DNA of 64,000 nucleotides. Source: JABCYV01 sp963696025. GTDB lineage: Bacteria; Acidobacteriota; Terriglobia; Terriglobales; Acidobacteriaceae. The notes below the pieces were generated by a model. That model was not told where the DNA came from, made no database searches, and saw only the letters and a list, made by a program, of their open reading frames with translations. Shown one piece after another: positions 8,737-17,450 of the stretch. The DNA is taken from contig CAVOII010000005.1 in the NCBI GenBank assembly GCA_963696025.1, positions 248,001 through 312,000 of the forward strand, written 5' to 3'. The position numbers and the translations under genes were made by a program. Positions within the stretch are counted from its first letter, which is position 1; every line of letters begins with the position of its first letter.

Positions 8737-8769
8737 CCCGCTCAAGCGAAGCTTGGACGGGGCACCCTC
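8737..8769 (+). repeat. 33-bp repeat, copy flanking the endonuclease gene (5' side)
   Basis: Direct near-identical copy of 8002-8034 (one mismatch), located between the endonuclease gene's 5' region and the stop of the DinB-like gene at 8790. The pair of copies brackets a 735-base unit holding the endonuclease gene. Confidence 0.75.
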
Positions 8770-8789
8770 TGAGAAAAAATTCCGCCTCT

Positions 8790-9323
8790 TCAATTCACTC
8801 CCTTCGCCGGATTCCACGAGCCCTGCTCTTTGCGGACATAGACGATCTGCCCAATATGGTAGGCGTTGTGCGTGCCGATGCGGGCGATGGTGGAATACCA
8901 GTCCTTTAACTTGCTGTCGTCCGCGGCCTCGACCACCTTTTCCCATTCGGTTAATACCTGGTCAAGCTGCTGCACGGCGGCGTTCCATTGCTTGCTGTCG
9001 AAGCTGTTAAAGGTCTCGTCGTTGTTGCCGCTGAATTTTTCGGGTGTCTCGCCCTTGAACTTAGCCAATGACTGGCGGTTCCAGAAAATCAAATGATTGG
9101 TTAGCTGGCCGATCGAGTGGTTTCCCTTGCCGTCCGTCCAACTGGCCTGCTCCGGGGTGAGGCCTTCCACGGCGGTGTTCGCGGGCACAAACCACTCTGC
9201 CTGGTTGTGGGTGGACCGCAGTTGCTCCAGCAGGATGCTCTTCAGGGTTGGAGCAGGCTTTTGAGTTTGCGCGTAAGCGGGTAATGATAGAGCCAGAACG
9301 AGACACAAAACTGCTTGCTTCAT
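8790..9323 (-). CDS. secreted DinB/YfiT-superfamily protein
   Basis: 177 residues. An N-terminal signal peptide ('MKQAVLCLVLALSLPAYAQ') precedes a four-helix DinB_2-like domain. The three-His metal triad of the superfamily is seen in part: 'SIGQLTNHLIFWNRQ' and 'GTHNAYHIGQIVYVRK'. DinB-like proteins include thiol-transferases and metal-dependent enzymes; the activity here is unknown. The start at 9323 is set by a strong GAGGAGGG ribosome-binding site directly upstream; longer in-frame extensions lack the signal-peptide form. Confidence 0.8.
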   Translation of the reverse strand: MKQAVLCLVLALSLPAYAQTQKPAPTLKSILLEQLRSTHNQAEWFVPANTAVEGLTPEQASWTDGKGNHSIGQLTNHLIFWNRQSLAKFKGETPEKFSGNNDETFNSFDSKQWNAAVQQLDQVLTEWEKVVEAADDSKLKDWYSTIARIGTHNAYHIGQIVYVRKEQGSWNPAKGVN

Positions 9324-9472
9324 ATTGATTTGCCCTCCTCGCAGTGGGTTAGACGGAGATTCTTCAGGTCGGTTTCTCGGGAAATATAGTTTGGGGCTCG
9401 CACGGTGTCTGCAAGGTCTGGGGGTGGCCCGGCTTTCGACCCATGCCGCTGCTATAATCAAAGATTACCCTC

Positions 9473-10015
9473 ATGCCTCAGAAGCGTCTGATTCGCTCCA
9501 CTACAGTTCTTTGTGTGCGCCGCAACGGCAATGTGGTCATGGCCGGAGACGGCCAGGTGACGCTCGGCGAGGCGGTCATCAAACACACCGCCAAGAAGAT
9601 CCGCCGCTTGTATCAGGACAAGATTCTCGCGGGATTTGCCGGCTCGACCGCAGATGCATTTACGCTGTTCAGCCGGTTCGAGTCGAAGCTGGAGCAGTAT
9701 CATGGCAACTTGGGCCGGGGCGCGGTCGAGTTAGCCAAAGACTGGCGCACCGACAAGTTCCTGCGTCATCTGGAAGCATTGTTGCTGGTTACTGACAAGG
9801 AACAGACTTTTCTGCTCAGCGGCCAGGGCGACGTGATCGAGCCCGACGGTGGCATAGCCGCAATCGGCAGTGGCGGCCCCTATGCTCAGGCGGCGGCGCA
9901 GTCCTTGGCCGAGCACACCCAGCTTTCCGCCCGTCAGATTGCGGAAGAAGCGATGAAGATTGCTGGCAGAATGTGCATCTATACCAATGACAAGGTAACG
10001 ATCGAGGAATTGTAA
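9473..10015 (+). CDS. hslV: ATP-dependent protease HslUV, peptidase subunit HslV
   Basis: A 180-residue threonine protease related to the proteasome beta subunit. 'IRSTTVLCVRRNG' shows the catalytic threonine (Thr10), implying removal of a nine-residue propeptide. 'AGDGQVTLG', 'GFAGSTADAFTLF', 'ELAKDWRTDK' and 'IAAIGSGGPYAQAAAQSL' are HslV signatures. It forms the cytoplasmic two-ring peptidase capped by HslU, whose gene follows after 250 bases. That gap holds no recognised gene. Confidence 0.96.
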   Translation: MPQKRLIRSTTVLCVRRNGNVVMAGDGQVTLGEAVIKHTAKKIRRLYQDKILAGFAGSTADAFTLFSRFESKLEQYHGNLGRGAVELAKDWRTDKFLRHLEALLLVTDKEQTFLLSGQGDVIEPDGGIAAIGSGGPYAQAAAQSLAEHTQLSARQIAEEAMKIAGRMCIYTNDKVTIEEL

Positions 10016-10265
10016 ACAGAGGGGGGATGGAATTGTGTAACCAGTCCCGCTAAAGGCCTTAGGCTTTGGCTGCCATTGCCCGGGTCGCGAGCTGGCTTTT
10101 CAGTTCAGGTGAGTTCTCATGGCAAACAGTAAAGAACATGTTCGCACTCCGGTTTAGAAAGGCCCCTGCCTCTTGGCCCGATTACGGCAGACTGTAGCAT
10201 CGAACGATTCGGAATGCAGTGGTACGGCGGTGTTAGCACCTTAGACTTTGGATGTCTCGGAATTT

Positions 10266-11681
10266 ATGGCTATCTACTTACCCGGAACCGTAGACGAAGA
10301 ACAGATCGCACTAGACGAGCTCACGCCCCGTGAGATCGTCGCTGAGCTGGACAAGCACGTAGTCGGCCAGAACGCTGCCAAGCGCGCCGTGGCCATTGCC
10401 CTGCGCAATCGCATGCGCCGGCAGAAGCTCGCCCCGGACCTCGCCGAAGAGGTCATTCCCAAGAACATCATCATGATTGGGCCCACGGGCGTCGGCAAGA
10501 CCGAAATTGCGCGGCGTCTGGCAAAGCTGGCTAACTCGCCGTTTATGAAGGTTGAGGCGTCGAAATTCACTGAAGTGGGCTACGTGGGCCGCGATGTCGA
10601 ATCCATGATTCGCGATCTGGTCGAAATCGCGATTGACATGGTGCGCGAGGAGAAGCTTGAAGACGTCTCTGACAAGGCTGAGCTCAATGCCGAGGAGCGC
10701 CTGCTGGATATTCTGCTGCCGCCGGTCTCGCAGCTGCGATCGGCAGACACTGCGAGCGGTGGCGTGGTGATCGAGGGCAGCGCCGGGCTGACTGAATCTG
10801 TAAGCCGCACGCGCGAGAAGCTTCGCCAACAACTACGCGAAGGCAAGCTCGACGATCGCATGGTGGAAATCGAGGTACGCGAGCGCAACTTCCCGTCTTT
10901 CGAGATCATCTCCAATCAAGGCGTCGAGGAGATGGACGTCAACATCAAGGACATGTTGCCCAACATTTTCGGCCAGCGTACCAAGAAGCGGAAGATGAAG
11001 GTCAACGAAGCTTTTGAATACCTGATCCAGGAAGAAGAGCAACGCCTGATTGATATGGATCAGGTGACGCGGACCGCGATTGACCGCGTCCAGGATTCTG
11101 GGATCATTTTTCTCGATGAGATCGACAAGATAGCTGGCCGCGAGAGCGGGCACGGTCCCGACGTTTCCCGTGAAGGTGTGCAGCGAGATATTCTGCCCAT
11201 CGTCGAAGGCACCACGGTTAACACTCGCTACGGCATGGTGCGGACCGACCACATCCTGTTCATCGCCGCGGGAGCGTTTCACGTTTCCAAACCCAGCGAT
11301 CTTATTCCTGAACTGCAAGGACGCTTCCCAATCCGCGTAGAACTACAGTCGCTCACCATGGATGACTTCATCCGCATTCTCACTGAACCGAAGTCTTCAT
11401 TGACCAAGCAGTACACGGCTTTGCTCGAAACTGAAGGTGTGAAGCTGGAATTCACCCGCGAGGCTTTGGAAGAAGTGGCCCGCTTTGCTTTCCGAGTGAA
11501 TGAAGGTACGGAAAACATCGGCGCCCGCCGGCTGCATACCATCATGGAGCGCGTACTGGATGAGATCAGCTTCGATGCGCCTGAGAAAAAAGGCGAGCAG
11601 ATCAAAATTGATGCGGATTACGTCCGCCATATGCTGGCTGACATTGTGAAGGACCAGGATTTGTCACGATATATTCTGTGA
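10266..11681 (+). CDS. hslU: ATP-dependent protease HslUV, ATPase subunit HslU
   Basis: 471-residue AAA+ unfoldase. It has Walker A 'GPTGVGKTEIARRLA', Walker B 'GIIFLDEIDKIA', an I domain between them, and the 'RRLHTIMERVLDEISF' C-domain. It ends in 'LSRYIL', the C-terminal tail that docks into HslV and opens its active sites. It unfolds substrate proteins for HslV. The ATG at 10266 gives the family N-terminus; a TTG at 10248 in the same frame would add six residues. Neither has a strong ribosome-binding site. Confidence 0.96.
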   Translation: MAIYLPGTVDEEQIALDELTPREIVAELDKHVVGQNAAKRAVAIALRNRMRRQKLAPDLAEEVIPKNIIMIGPTGVGKTEIARRLAKLANSPFMKVEASKFTEVGYVGRDVESMIRDLVEIAIDMVREEKLEDVSDKAELNAEERLLDILLPPVSQLRSADTASGGVVIEGSAGLTESVSRTREKLRQQLREGKLDDRMVEIEVRERNFPSFEIISNQGVEEMDVNIKDMLPNIFGQRTKKRKMKVNEAFEYLIQEEEQRLIDMDQVTRTAIDRVQDSGIIFLDEIDKIAGRESGHGPDVSREGVQRDILPIVEGTTVNTRYGMVRTDHILFIAAGAFHVSKPSDLIPELQGRFPIRVELQSLTMDDFIRILTEPKSSLTKQYTALLETEGVKLEFTREALEEVARFAFRVNEGTENIGARRLHTIMERVLDEISFDAPEKKGEQIKIDADYVRHMLADIVKDQDLSRYIL

Positions 11682-11828
11682 CGAAGCGGCGAGTCGACTG
11701 CCTCCACACAAAATCTTGCCTCCACGCAATCGACTCTAATTCCGCTTTGGAACAAAAACAGACTGTGTGCGGCGGCATCATCGCGCCGGGTTCCTGCGAA
11801 CCCATCTGTTATTCTGTTGCTCCCCTTC

Positions 11829-12935
11829 ATGAAGCCAGCGCTCGTCACGCTCTTACTCCCGGTGGCGTTGTCAGGGTTGCTGGCCGGCTGCGGCGTCCCA
11901 AGCCCGCCGCTGCCACCTTCGCTGGAACTTCCGCAGCCGGTAACCGACCTGCGCGGAGGGCGTAAGGGTGACAAGGTTTACCTAGCGTGGACCGTTCCAG
12001 CCCGCACTACGGATCGTGAAAACGTGCACCACTTGGGCGCCGCTCGCATCTGCCGCAGTTTGGCCGCGATCATTAACGATTGTGGAACTCCGCTAGCTGA
12101 AGTTCCGCCGCCCCCACTCCCACGAGCCCCCAAAAAAGATAAATCCGGGAAGAGTACTGAAAAAATTCAGGCGAGTTACACGGACACCCTTTCGCATGAG
12201 CTGGAGGAAAAAGATCCGACGGCCCAGGTCGCGTACGCTATTTCAGTACTGAACTCAAGGGGCCGCAGTGCTGGACTCTCCAATCAGGTTCTGGTACCTG
12301 CTGCGCCAACTCTACCGCCTCCAACGGATTTTGCAGCGGAGGTCACGGCCCAGGGAGTGCGGCTTTCATGGTCATGCTTGCCCATCCCCACTGAGCCCAT
12401 GCCTGTTCAGCATCGGGTCCGCGTCTACGGCCGCCCTGAAAGCAGTAAGACCGAGACCAGAGTCGGGGAGACCGACGGGCAAGACTGCTCCAAGTCCGAA
12501 TTGCTGGATCAAACCATCGAATGGGAGAAAAATTACTTTTATCGCGGGACTGTGGTAACCGTGGTTTCACTGCCAGGCCGGCCGCAAGCCGAGGTAGAAG
12601 GCGATGACACACCGGTACTGAAGGTGTTTACCCGCGATATCTTCCCGCCGGCTGTGCCATCCGGCCTGCAGGCAGTTTTTTCGGGGGTGGGTCAAGCTCC
12701 GTTCGTGGATCTGGTTTGGGCGCCAAACCAGGACGTCGACCTCGCCAGCTATAACGTCTATCGCCACGAAGAGGGCTGGCAACCAGCAAAGATCAACTCG
12801 GAGCTCGTGAAGTCGCCGACGTTTCGGGATACGAATGTCGATTCCGGCAAGAGGTATTTTTATTCCGTGTCCGCGGTCGATCTGCGCGGAAACGAAAGTG
12901 CGAAGTCGGATGAGGTCAGCGAGGCTGTACCGTAG
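11829..12935 (+). CDS. lipoprotein with fibronectin type III-like domains
   Basis: 368 residues. The N-terminal signal ends in the lipobox 'LLAGC', so the protein is predicted to be lipid-anchored. A first beta-sandwich domain (about 40-170) contains a Pro/Lys-rich insert. Two further fibronectin type III-like repeats follow; the last contains 'FVDLVWAPNQDVDLASYNVYRHEEG' and 'RYFYSVSAVDLRGNES'. A role in surface or periplasmic protein contacts is an inference. The ATG at 11829 is preferred over a TTG at 11817. It begins about 150 bases after hslU and is not obviously part of that operon. Confidence 0.72.
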   Translation: MKPALVTLLLPVALSGLLAGCGVPSPPLPPSLELPQPVTDLRGGRKGDKVYLAWTVPARTTDRENVHHLGAARICRSLAAIINDCGTPLAEVPPPPLPRAPKKDKSGKSTEKIQASYTDTLSHELEEKDPTAQVAYAISVLNSRGRSAGLSNQVLVPAAPTLPPPTDFAAEVTAQGVRLSWSCLPIPTEPMPVQHRVRVYGRPESSKTETRVGETDGQDCSKSELLDQTIEWEKNYFYRGTVVTVVSLPGRPQAEVEGDDTPVLKVFTRDIFPPAVPSGLQAVFSGVGQAPFVDLVWAPNQDVDLASYNVYRHEEGWQPAKINSELVKSPTFRDTNVDSGKRYFYSVSAVDLRGNESAKSDEVSEAVP

Positions 12936-13028
12936 CGCCAGCAAGGAGCATTTGGCCCTGTATCGCGGAGAGATCTTCAAGTAAGACGTTCACGGGACTA
13001 AGTGCGAAACGCTAAGTACTGAGGTGCT

Positions 13029-13847
13029 ATGAAATATTGCCGCTTCCAACTCGATGATCAGGCTCACTACGGCCTTGTGGAATCCGTTGCCGGTAAAGAG
13101 GAGATTACTCGCCTGCTGCTGCGTCCGCCTGATGAGGTCGGTGGAGATATTGAGGATTCGCCCACCAAGCGGATGGACCGCCTGCCCTTCGCCGAGGCCA
13201 GGCTGTTGGCGCCGGTTCGCCCGTCGAAGATTGTTTGTGTGGGCCGCAATTACCGCGAACATGCCGCCGAACTGGGGAATGAAGTTCCGGCGGAGCCTTT
13301 GATCTTTTTCAAACCCTCATCTTCGTTGCTGGCACCAGAACAGCAGATTCGTCGGCCAAAACTTTCGCAGCGGGTGGACTATGAGGGCGAGCTGGCAGTA
13401 GTAATGGGTAGGAAGTGTTACAAGGTTGGACCCGACGAAGACATTCGTTCCTATATCCTCGGTTACACCTGCCTGAACGACGTAACGGCGCGCGATCTGC
13501 AGAAAAGGGACGGCCAATGGACCCGCGCCAAGGGCTTCGATACTTTCTGCCCAGTAGGTCCGCTCGTCACGGACGAGACTGATCCCTGGGCTGGGGTCGG
13601 CGTCGAAACCAGGGTTAATGGGGAGATCCGCCAGCAAGGCAACACTCGGGATTTCATCTTCTCACTTGAGACCATCGTCCGATACATCACCGAGGCCATG
13701 ACGCTCCTACCCGGAGATTTGATCGCCACGGGTACGCCGCAGGGGGTGGGTCCAACCGTCGCTGGAGACGTGATTGAGGTCAGCGTGGAAGGCGTGGGCA
13801 CGTTACGGAATCCCGTAGTGGACGAATCAAATGAAAATACCGGCTGA
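13029..13847 (+). CDS. fumarylacetoacetate hydrolase family protein
   Basis: 272 residues. A short N-terminal domain is followed by the FAH catalytic fold from about residue 65: 'KIVCVGRNYREHAAELGNEVP', 'PLIFFKPSSSLL', the metal-binding 'VDYEGELAVVMG', and 'LNDVTARDLQKRDGQWTRAKGFDTFCPVGP'. Members hydrolyse C-C bonds in fumarylpyruvate or acylpyruvates, isomerise or decarboxylate aromatic-ring-cleavage products, or decarboxylate oxaloacetate. No aromatic pathway genes are adjacent, so the substrate cannot be assigned. Confidence 0.9.
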   Translation: MKYCRFQLDDQAHYGLVESVAGKEEITRLLLRPPDEVGGDIEDSPTKRMDRLPFAEARLLAPVRPSKIVCVGRNYREHAAELGNEVPAEPLIFFKPSSSLLAPEQQIRRPKLSQRVDYEGELAVVMGRKCYKVGPDEDIRSYILGYTCLNDVTARDLQKRDGQWTRAKGFDTFCPVGPLVTDETDPWAGVGVETRVNGEIRQQGNTRDFIFSLETIVRYITEAMTLLPGDLIATGTPQGVGPTVAGDVIEVSVEGVGTLRNPVVDESNENTG

Positions 13848-13963
13848 CTGACAACTGCCAAATAGTCCGGAAGTAACCACGGCAGCCTCTTCCCCGATTC
13901 TCCATCAAGCTTTATGCTGTTGCAGGCGACAGTCGCATGCCGCGACTGTTCCTCCCGTAACCC

Positions 13964-14353
13964 ATGATGTCACTTCGTCTGTATGCTCTGGTCCTGGGCG
14001 GTTTTGGATGTTTGCTGGCCGTCTATTTCCTTCTGCGCCGCAAACCTAAGAGTTCCGACAGTCTGGAGCGGGAGCGGCGGGCATGGCTCGACCGCGTGGG
14101 ACGCATTACTGACGGCACCGTGATTGATGTGCAGGAGATGCCGGATGGCGAGCAACGGCCTGCGACATTTCTCATCTACCACTACGACGTTGCCGGAGTA
14201 TCCTACGAAGCCTCGCAGGATGTCACCTACCTGCGTCAATGGATCAACCTTCACTCCTGCCGCCTAGGTCTGCCCACCTCGGTGCGCTACGACCCGCAGA
14301 ACCCAGGGAACTCGATTGTTCTTTCAGAGAGATGGATGGGATTGAGACAGTAG
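13964..14353 (+). CDS. DUF3592-like small membrane protein
   Basis: 129 residues. One N-terminal membrane helix ('LYALVLGGFGCLLAVYFLL') is followed by a small beta domain: 'GTVIDVQEMPDGEQRPATFLIYHYDVAGVSYEASQDV' and 'SVRYDPQNPGNSIV'. The last is the typical DUF3592 'v.Y.P.nP..s.l' ending. Function is not known for the family. It converges on the M23 peptidase gene. Confidence 0.65.
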   Translation: MMSLRLYALVLGGFGCLLAVYFLLRRKPKSSDSLERERRAWLDRVGRITDGTVIDVQEMPDGEQRPATFLIYHYDVAGVSYEASQDVTYLRQWINLHSCRLGLPTSVRYDPQNPGNSIVLSERWMGLRQ

Positions 14354-14382
14354 GCACGAGCGAGACGCTCGCGCCTACATTG

Positions 14383-15294
14383 CTAGCTTCCTGCCGAGAA
14401 TCCGCCGATGTTCGCCACTGTAAGCCGCAGATATTTGTGGGGATTGACCGGGGTGTCGTTAATGCGGACTTCGTAGTGTAGATGGGGACCGGTGCTGCGG
14501 CCGCTAAGACCGACAAATCCGATCGTATCTCCGCGTTGTACGCGCTGGCCAGGGGCCACCGCGAAATTGGCGAGGTGTCCGTACCGGGTAGTGATGCCAT
14601 GGCCATGGTCGAGCATAATGGCCCGTCCGTACCCGCCCAGGAAATCAGCAAAAAGCACGGTGCCGTCGGCGGGCGCGATCACCGGCTGACCATAAGACGA
14701 TGCGATGTCGATGCCGCTATGAAACGCTCCTTCGCCATTGAAGGGATCGATTCGTTCGCCGAATGACCCCGTGATCGCGCCTTCTACTGGCCAAAGGTTG
14801 GGAGCCGAATTGGCCCTGCCCCAATCAGCCGTAGTAACGTTACGGGTGAGGCCGAGCGAAATGGCCGTCATCGTGGCACCGCTGAGTGCCGAAGTCCTAA
14901 GGGCATAAAGCTGATCAAGAGAAGAGCTGACTTGAGCGTCCTGGATACCGGAGGAAGATGCCGTCACCAAGTTGGGATCCTGCTTCAAACCGTAGAGAGA
15001 AGAAACTTCACTCGCCAGAGATCCCAGAGAGGCTACCTGGATGTCTCTTTCCTTGGCTACCTGCTCCAACCGCGTGTAGCGGTTTTTCAAGTCCTCTTTT
15101 TCCGTGCGCAGCTGATTGTAGTTCGATACTTTTAGCAGCATCCGCAGGTAGGAGCTGGCAATTCCAGTCAGGCTCAGGACCCCAATCATCGTCCCTACCA
15201 GAAACACATACAGGTAGTGGACTGGAATGGAAATCTTTCGCAACTGCCCATCGTCACCGGGGGCAACAAAAAGGATGTAAGAACGTTTTCGCAA
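14383..15294 (-). CDS. M23 (LytM/NlpD-type) murein metallopeptidase
   Basis: 303 residues. A single membrane helix near residues 25-48 is followed by a coiled-coil stretch ('NQLRTEKEDLKNRYTRLEQVAKERDIQVASL') and a C-terminal peptidase domain. The domain has the zinc ligands in 'HSGIDIASSYGQPVIAPADG' (H-x3-D) and 'GPHLHYEVR' (H-x-H). It is a membrane-anchored cell-wall endopeptidase, or an amidase activator if zinc binding is lost; here all ligands are present. It is divergent from thiL across a 408-base gap. Confidence 0.9.
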   Translation of the reverse strand: MRKRSYILFVAPGDDGQLRKISIPVHYLYVFLVGTMIGVLSLTGIASSYLRMLLKVSNYNQLRTEKEDLKNRYTRLEQVAKERDIQVASLGSLASEVSSLYGLKQDPNLVTASSSGIQDAQVSSSLDQLYALRTSALSGATMTAISLGLTRNVTTADWGRANSAPNLWPVEGAITGSFGERIDPFNGEGAFHSGIDIASSYGQPVIAPADGTVLFADFLGGYGRAIMLDHGHGITTRYGHLANFAVAPGQRVQRGDTIGFVGLSGRSTGPHLHYEVRINDTPVNPHKYLRLTVANIGGFSAGS

Positions 15295-15702
15295 TATTAT
15301 CCTTCCGTTAGTTAATCAGGATCGGATACTTAGGGCGGCTCGCGGTTACGAGAGCTCTATCAATTCCATCCTGAATCCGGGCTATGCCATATCGCTCAGG
15401 ATAAGGCCGGTTACGTGCCCGTGTCCTACCGGAACCAGGAAGACCCGAAACCCTTGTAGCCGCAATCCATTCCGGATACAGCACTTAAGTTCCACAAAGG
15501 TGTTCGGAAACAGCTTGGCAACGGTAACAAAGTAGGTTCCTCCCTGTCAACGACGGAAACCCGTAAGTTGGATTACCAAGGACGGGTAATCGAACAGCGT
15601 CCGTCCGGACGGGTTACCGACCGTTACCTTGGATGGCAACTCGTAAGCTCAGGCTTATTCGTATTTTGGTAGAAACCGATCCTCATCTATATTGGCTTCG
15701 CC
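15295..15702. other. 408-base divergent intergenic region with repeated GGTTAC-type motifs
   Basis: No reading frame is convincing here. The stretch contains several GGTTAC/GTTACC words (near 15343, 15407, 15516 and 15611-15628), a perfect 12-bp palindrome CCGTCCGGACGG (15601-15612), and two similar 16-base direct repeats (15580-15595 and 15607-15622; core GGACGGGTWAYCGAMC). It separates the M23 peptidase and thiL promoters. It does not match the thiamine riboswitch consensus that might be expected upstream of thiL. Confidence 0.4.
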
Positions 15703-16671
15703 GTGCCCGTCGCCGAAAAATCGCTGATTGCCCGCATCCGGGGCCAGGCGACTACGGGGAAAACTGTAGTGGCCGGGATCGGCGATGATGCCGCCGTGCT
15801 TCGGGTACCCGCCGGCCATGAGGCGCTGGTGACCACCGACTTCATGCTGGAGGGAATTCACTTCCGCCGGAACTGGCATCCTGCGGAGTCGGTCGGACAC
15901 CGTTGTCTAGCCCGCGGCTTGAGCGATATTGCCGCCATGGGAGGCGAGCCGATAGCGGTGTTCCTTTCCTTCGCACTACCACGCGACTTGCCGCAGAAAT
16001 GGCTGGACGGCTTTATGCGCGGCCTGTTGAATCTGGCCAGAAAATATGGCGTGAGCCTGGCGGGTGGGGATACTGCAGAGTCTCCCGACGGCATTCTGGC
16101 CGACATCGTAGTGCTGGGGTCAGCGCCCAGAGGCAAAGCAATTCTGAGGTCCAGCGCTCGCGCTGGAGACCGGATCTATGTAAGCGGTGCCTTGGGCGGC
16201 TCTGCTGCCGCCATTCGCAAGATGACAGACAAGCCCAATCGCAAGCTGAAGCCGATGGATTATGCGCGGCACTTCTTTCCGGAACCGCGAGTGGCGTTAG
16301 GACGCATCCTGCGGGAGAAAAACCTGGCCTCTGCGATGATCGACATCAGCGACGGGCTTTCGACCGACCTCGCTCATATCTGCAAAGAGAGTCGCGTGGG
16401 TGCCGAACTTCAAACCGAAGCCATTCCACGGGCCACCGTACCTAAGCAAGGGCGCGAGGTCGACCTCGAGTTGGCTTTGCATGGGGGAGAGGACTACGAA
16501 TTGCTGTTCACCGCGCCGCGGAAGAAACGCATTCCTAGCCGGCTTGCCGGTATACCCATTATTTTGATTGGGCACATCACGCGCCTTCGGAAGGTTTTTC
16601 TGATGAATAAGAACGGCGTGGGCCAGGAATTGCGCCCTCAGGGCTGGGAACATTTTCGTTCTGGGCGGTAG
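15703..16671 (+). CDS. thiL: thiamine-monophosphate kinase
   Basis: 322-residue PurM-like ATPase that phosphorylates thiamine monophosphate to the diphosphate cofactor. Signatures: 'GIGDDAAVLRVP', 'TTDFMLEGIHF', 'ARGLSDIAAMGGEPIAVFLSFALP', 'GGDTAESPDGILADIVVLG' and 'MIDISDGLSTDLAHIC', with the Mg-binding aspartates. The start is a GTG at 15703. No other thiamine gene is near. Confidence 0.93.
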   Translation: MPVAEKSLIARIRGQATTGKTVVAGIGDDAAVLRVPAGHEALVTTDFMLEGIHFRRNWHPAESVGHRCLARGLSDIAAMGGEPIAVFLSFALPRDLPQKWLDGFMRGLLNLARKYGVSLAGGDTAESPDGILADIVVLGSAPRGKAILRSSARAGDRIYVSGALGGSAAAIRKMTDKPNRKLKPMDYARHFFPEPRVALGRILREKNLASAMIDISDGLSTDLAHICKESRVGAELQTEAIPRATVPKQGREVDLELALHGGEDYELLFTAPRKKRIPSRLAGIPIILIGHITRLRKVFLMNKNGVGQELRPQGWEHFRSGR

Positions 16672-16765
16672 CCCGGGTGCGCCTGCCGGACCGATAGTGA
16701 CTTCCGTGCGGACGTACCTTTTCTTTCTCTACTCCGCGAGCGGCAGCAGGTCTAAAGTGGTAACT

Positions 16766-17347
16766 ATGCTGTCAACTCGTAAGGTCATAATTCTCAGTGC
16801 GGCGTTCCTTGTCGCAGCAATCGCCTCTGCCGCCCCGCAGCCACCCGCTACGGCTGCCGTGGACAATGATTTCATCCAAAAGCAATTCGGATCGACCTGC
16901 ACGCTACTGTCGGGACCACCGGCTCTCAAAGCGGACTTGGACGAAGATGGAATCGAAGATCTGGTAGTGGCAGCGCGCTGCACCAACCCGCTGGTCGACC
17001 AGGCGGAAGACAATTTCAAAGTAGTCGATCCCTACAACTCTTTCTTCGGTTACGGCGACACCAAGATTACGACGCAGTTTGCATCTGAGGACCCCATGAC
17101 CCGCGGGGTGGTGCTGCTGGTCATCCACGGCGCAGGCCCGGAGGCGTGGCGCTCGGCCACTCCCAAGGCCAAGTTTGTCATCATCAATTTGCCCTTTAAA
17201 CAGATTGCGGTAAAGAAGCTTTCCCTGAGAAAGAAAACCGTGATGGCGATCTACGCGGAAGAAACTGGCGGCGATAAGATGACCTCGGTTACCTACTGGG
17301 ACGGCAAGAAGTACAAGTATCAGCCCATGGGCTCTGGCATGGAGTAA
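16766..17347 (+). CDS. secreted protein with FG-GAP-like segment, function unknown
   Basis: 193 residues. A signal peptide ('VIILSAAFLVAAIASAAPQ') is followed by a single Asp-rich 'KADLDEDGIEDLVVAAR' motif like the calcium loops of FG-GAP/VCBS repeats, and then by 'GVVLLVIHGAGPEAWR'. Its C-terminus ends with 'SVTYWDGKKYKYQPMG'. It is probably exported. The ATG at 16766 is chosen because it gives a clean signal peptide; an upstream in-frame start at 16697 would spoil it. Similar short secreted proteins occur singly in Acidobacteriota genomes, from memory of such annotations. Confidence 0.6.
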   Translation: MLSTRKVIILSAAFLVAAIASAAPQPPATAAVDNDFIQKQFGSTCTLLSGPPALKADLDEDGIEDLVVAARCTNPLVDQAEDNFKVVDPYNSFFGYGDTKITTQFASEDPMTRGVVLLVIHGAGPEAWRSATPKAKFVIINLPFKQIAVKKLSLRKKTVMAIYAEETGGDKMTSVTYWDGKKYKYQPMGSGME

Positions 17348-17450
17348 CGGACTAGCAAGGGACTGCAGTCCTTCCAGTCCCCAGCGGGCGACAAAATGAC
17401 CGACCCTCTTCCCCGCCTCTTGATCTTCAACCCGCTATAATCTTTCCGCG

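Noticed and set aside
15295..15702. TPP riboswitch upstream of thiL
   Set aside because: The conserved CTGAGA and ACCTGA-type elements of the TPP aptamer are not present.
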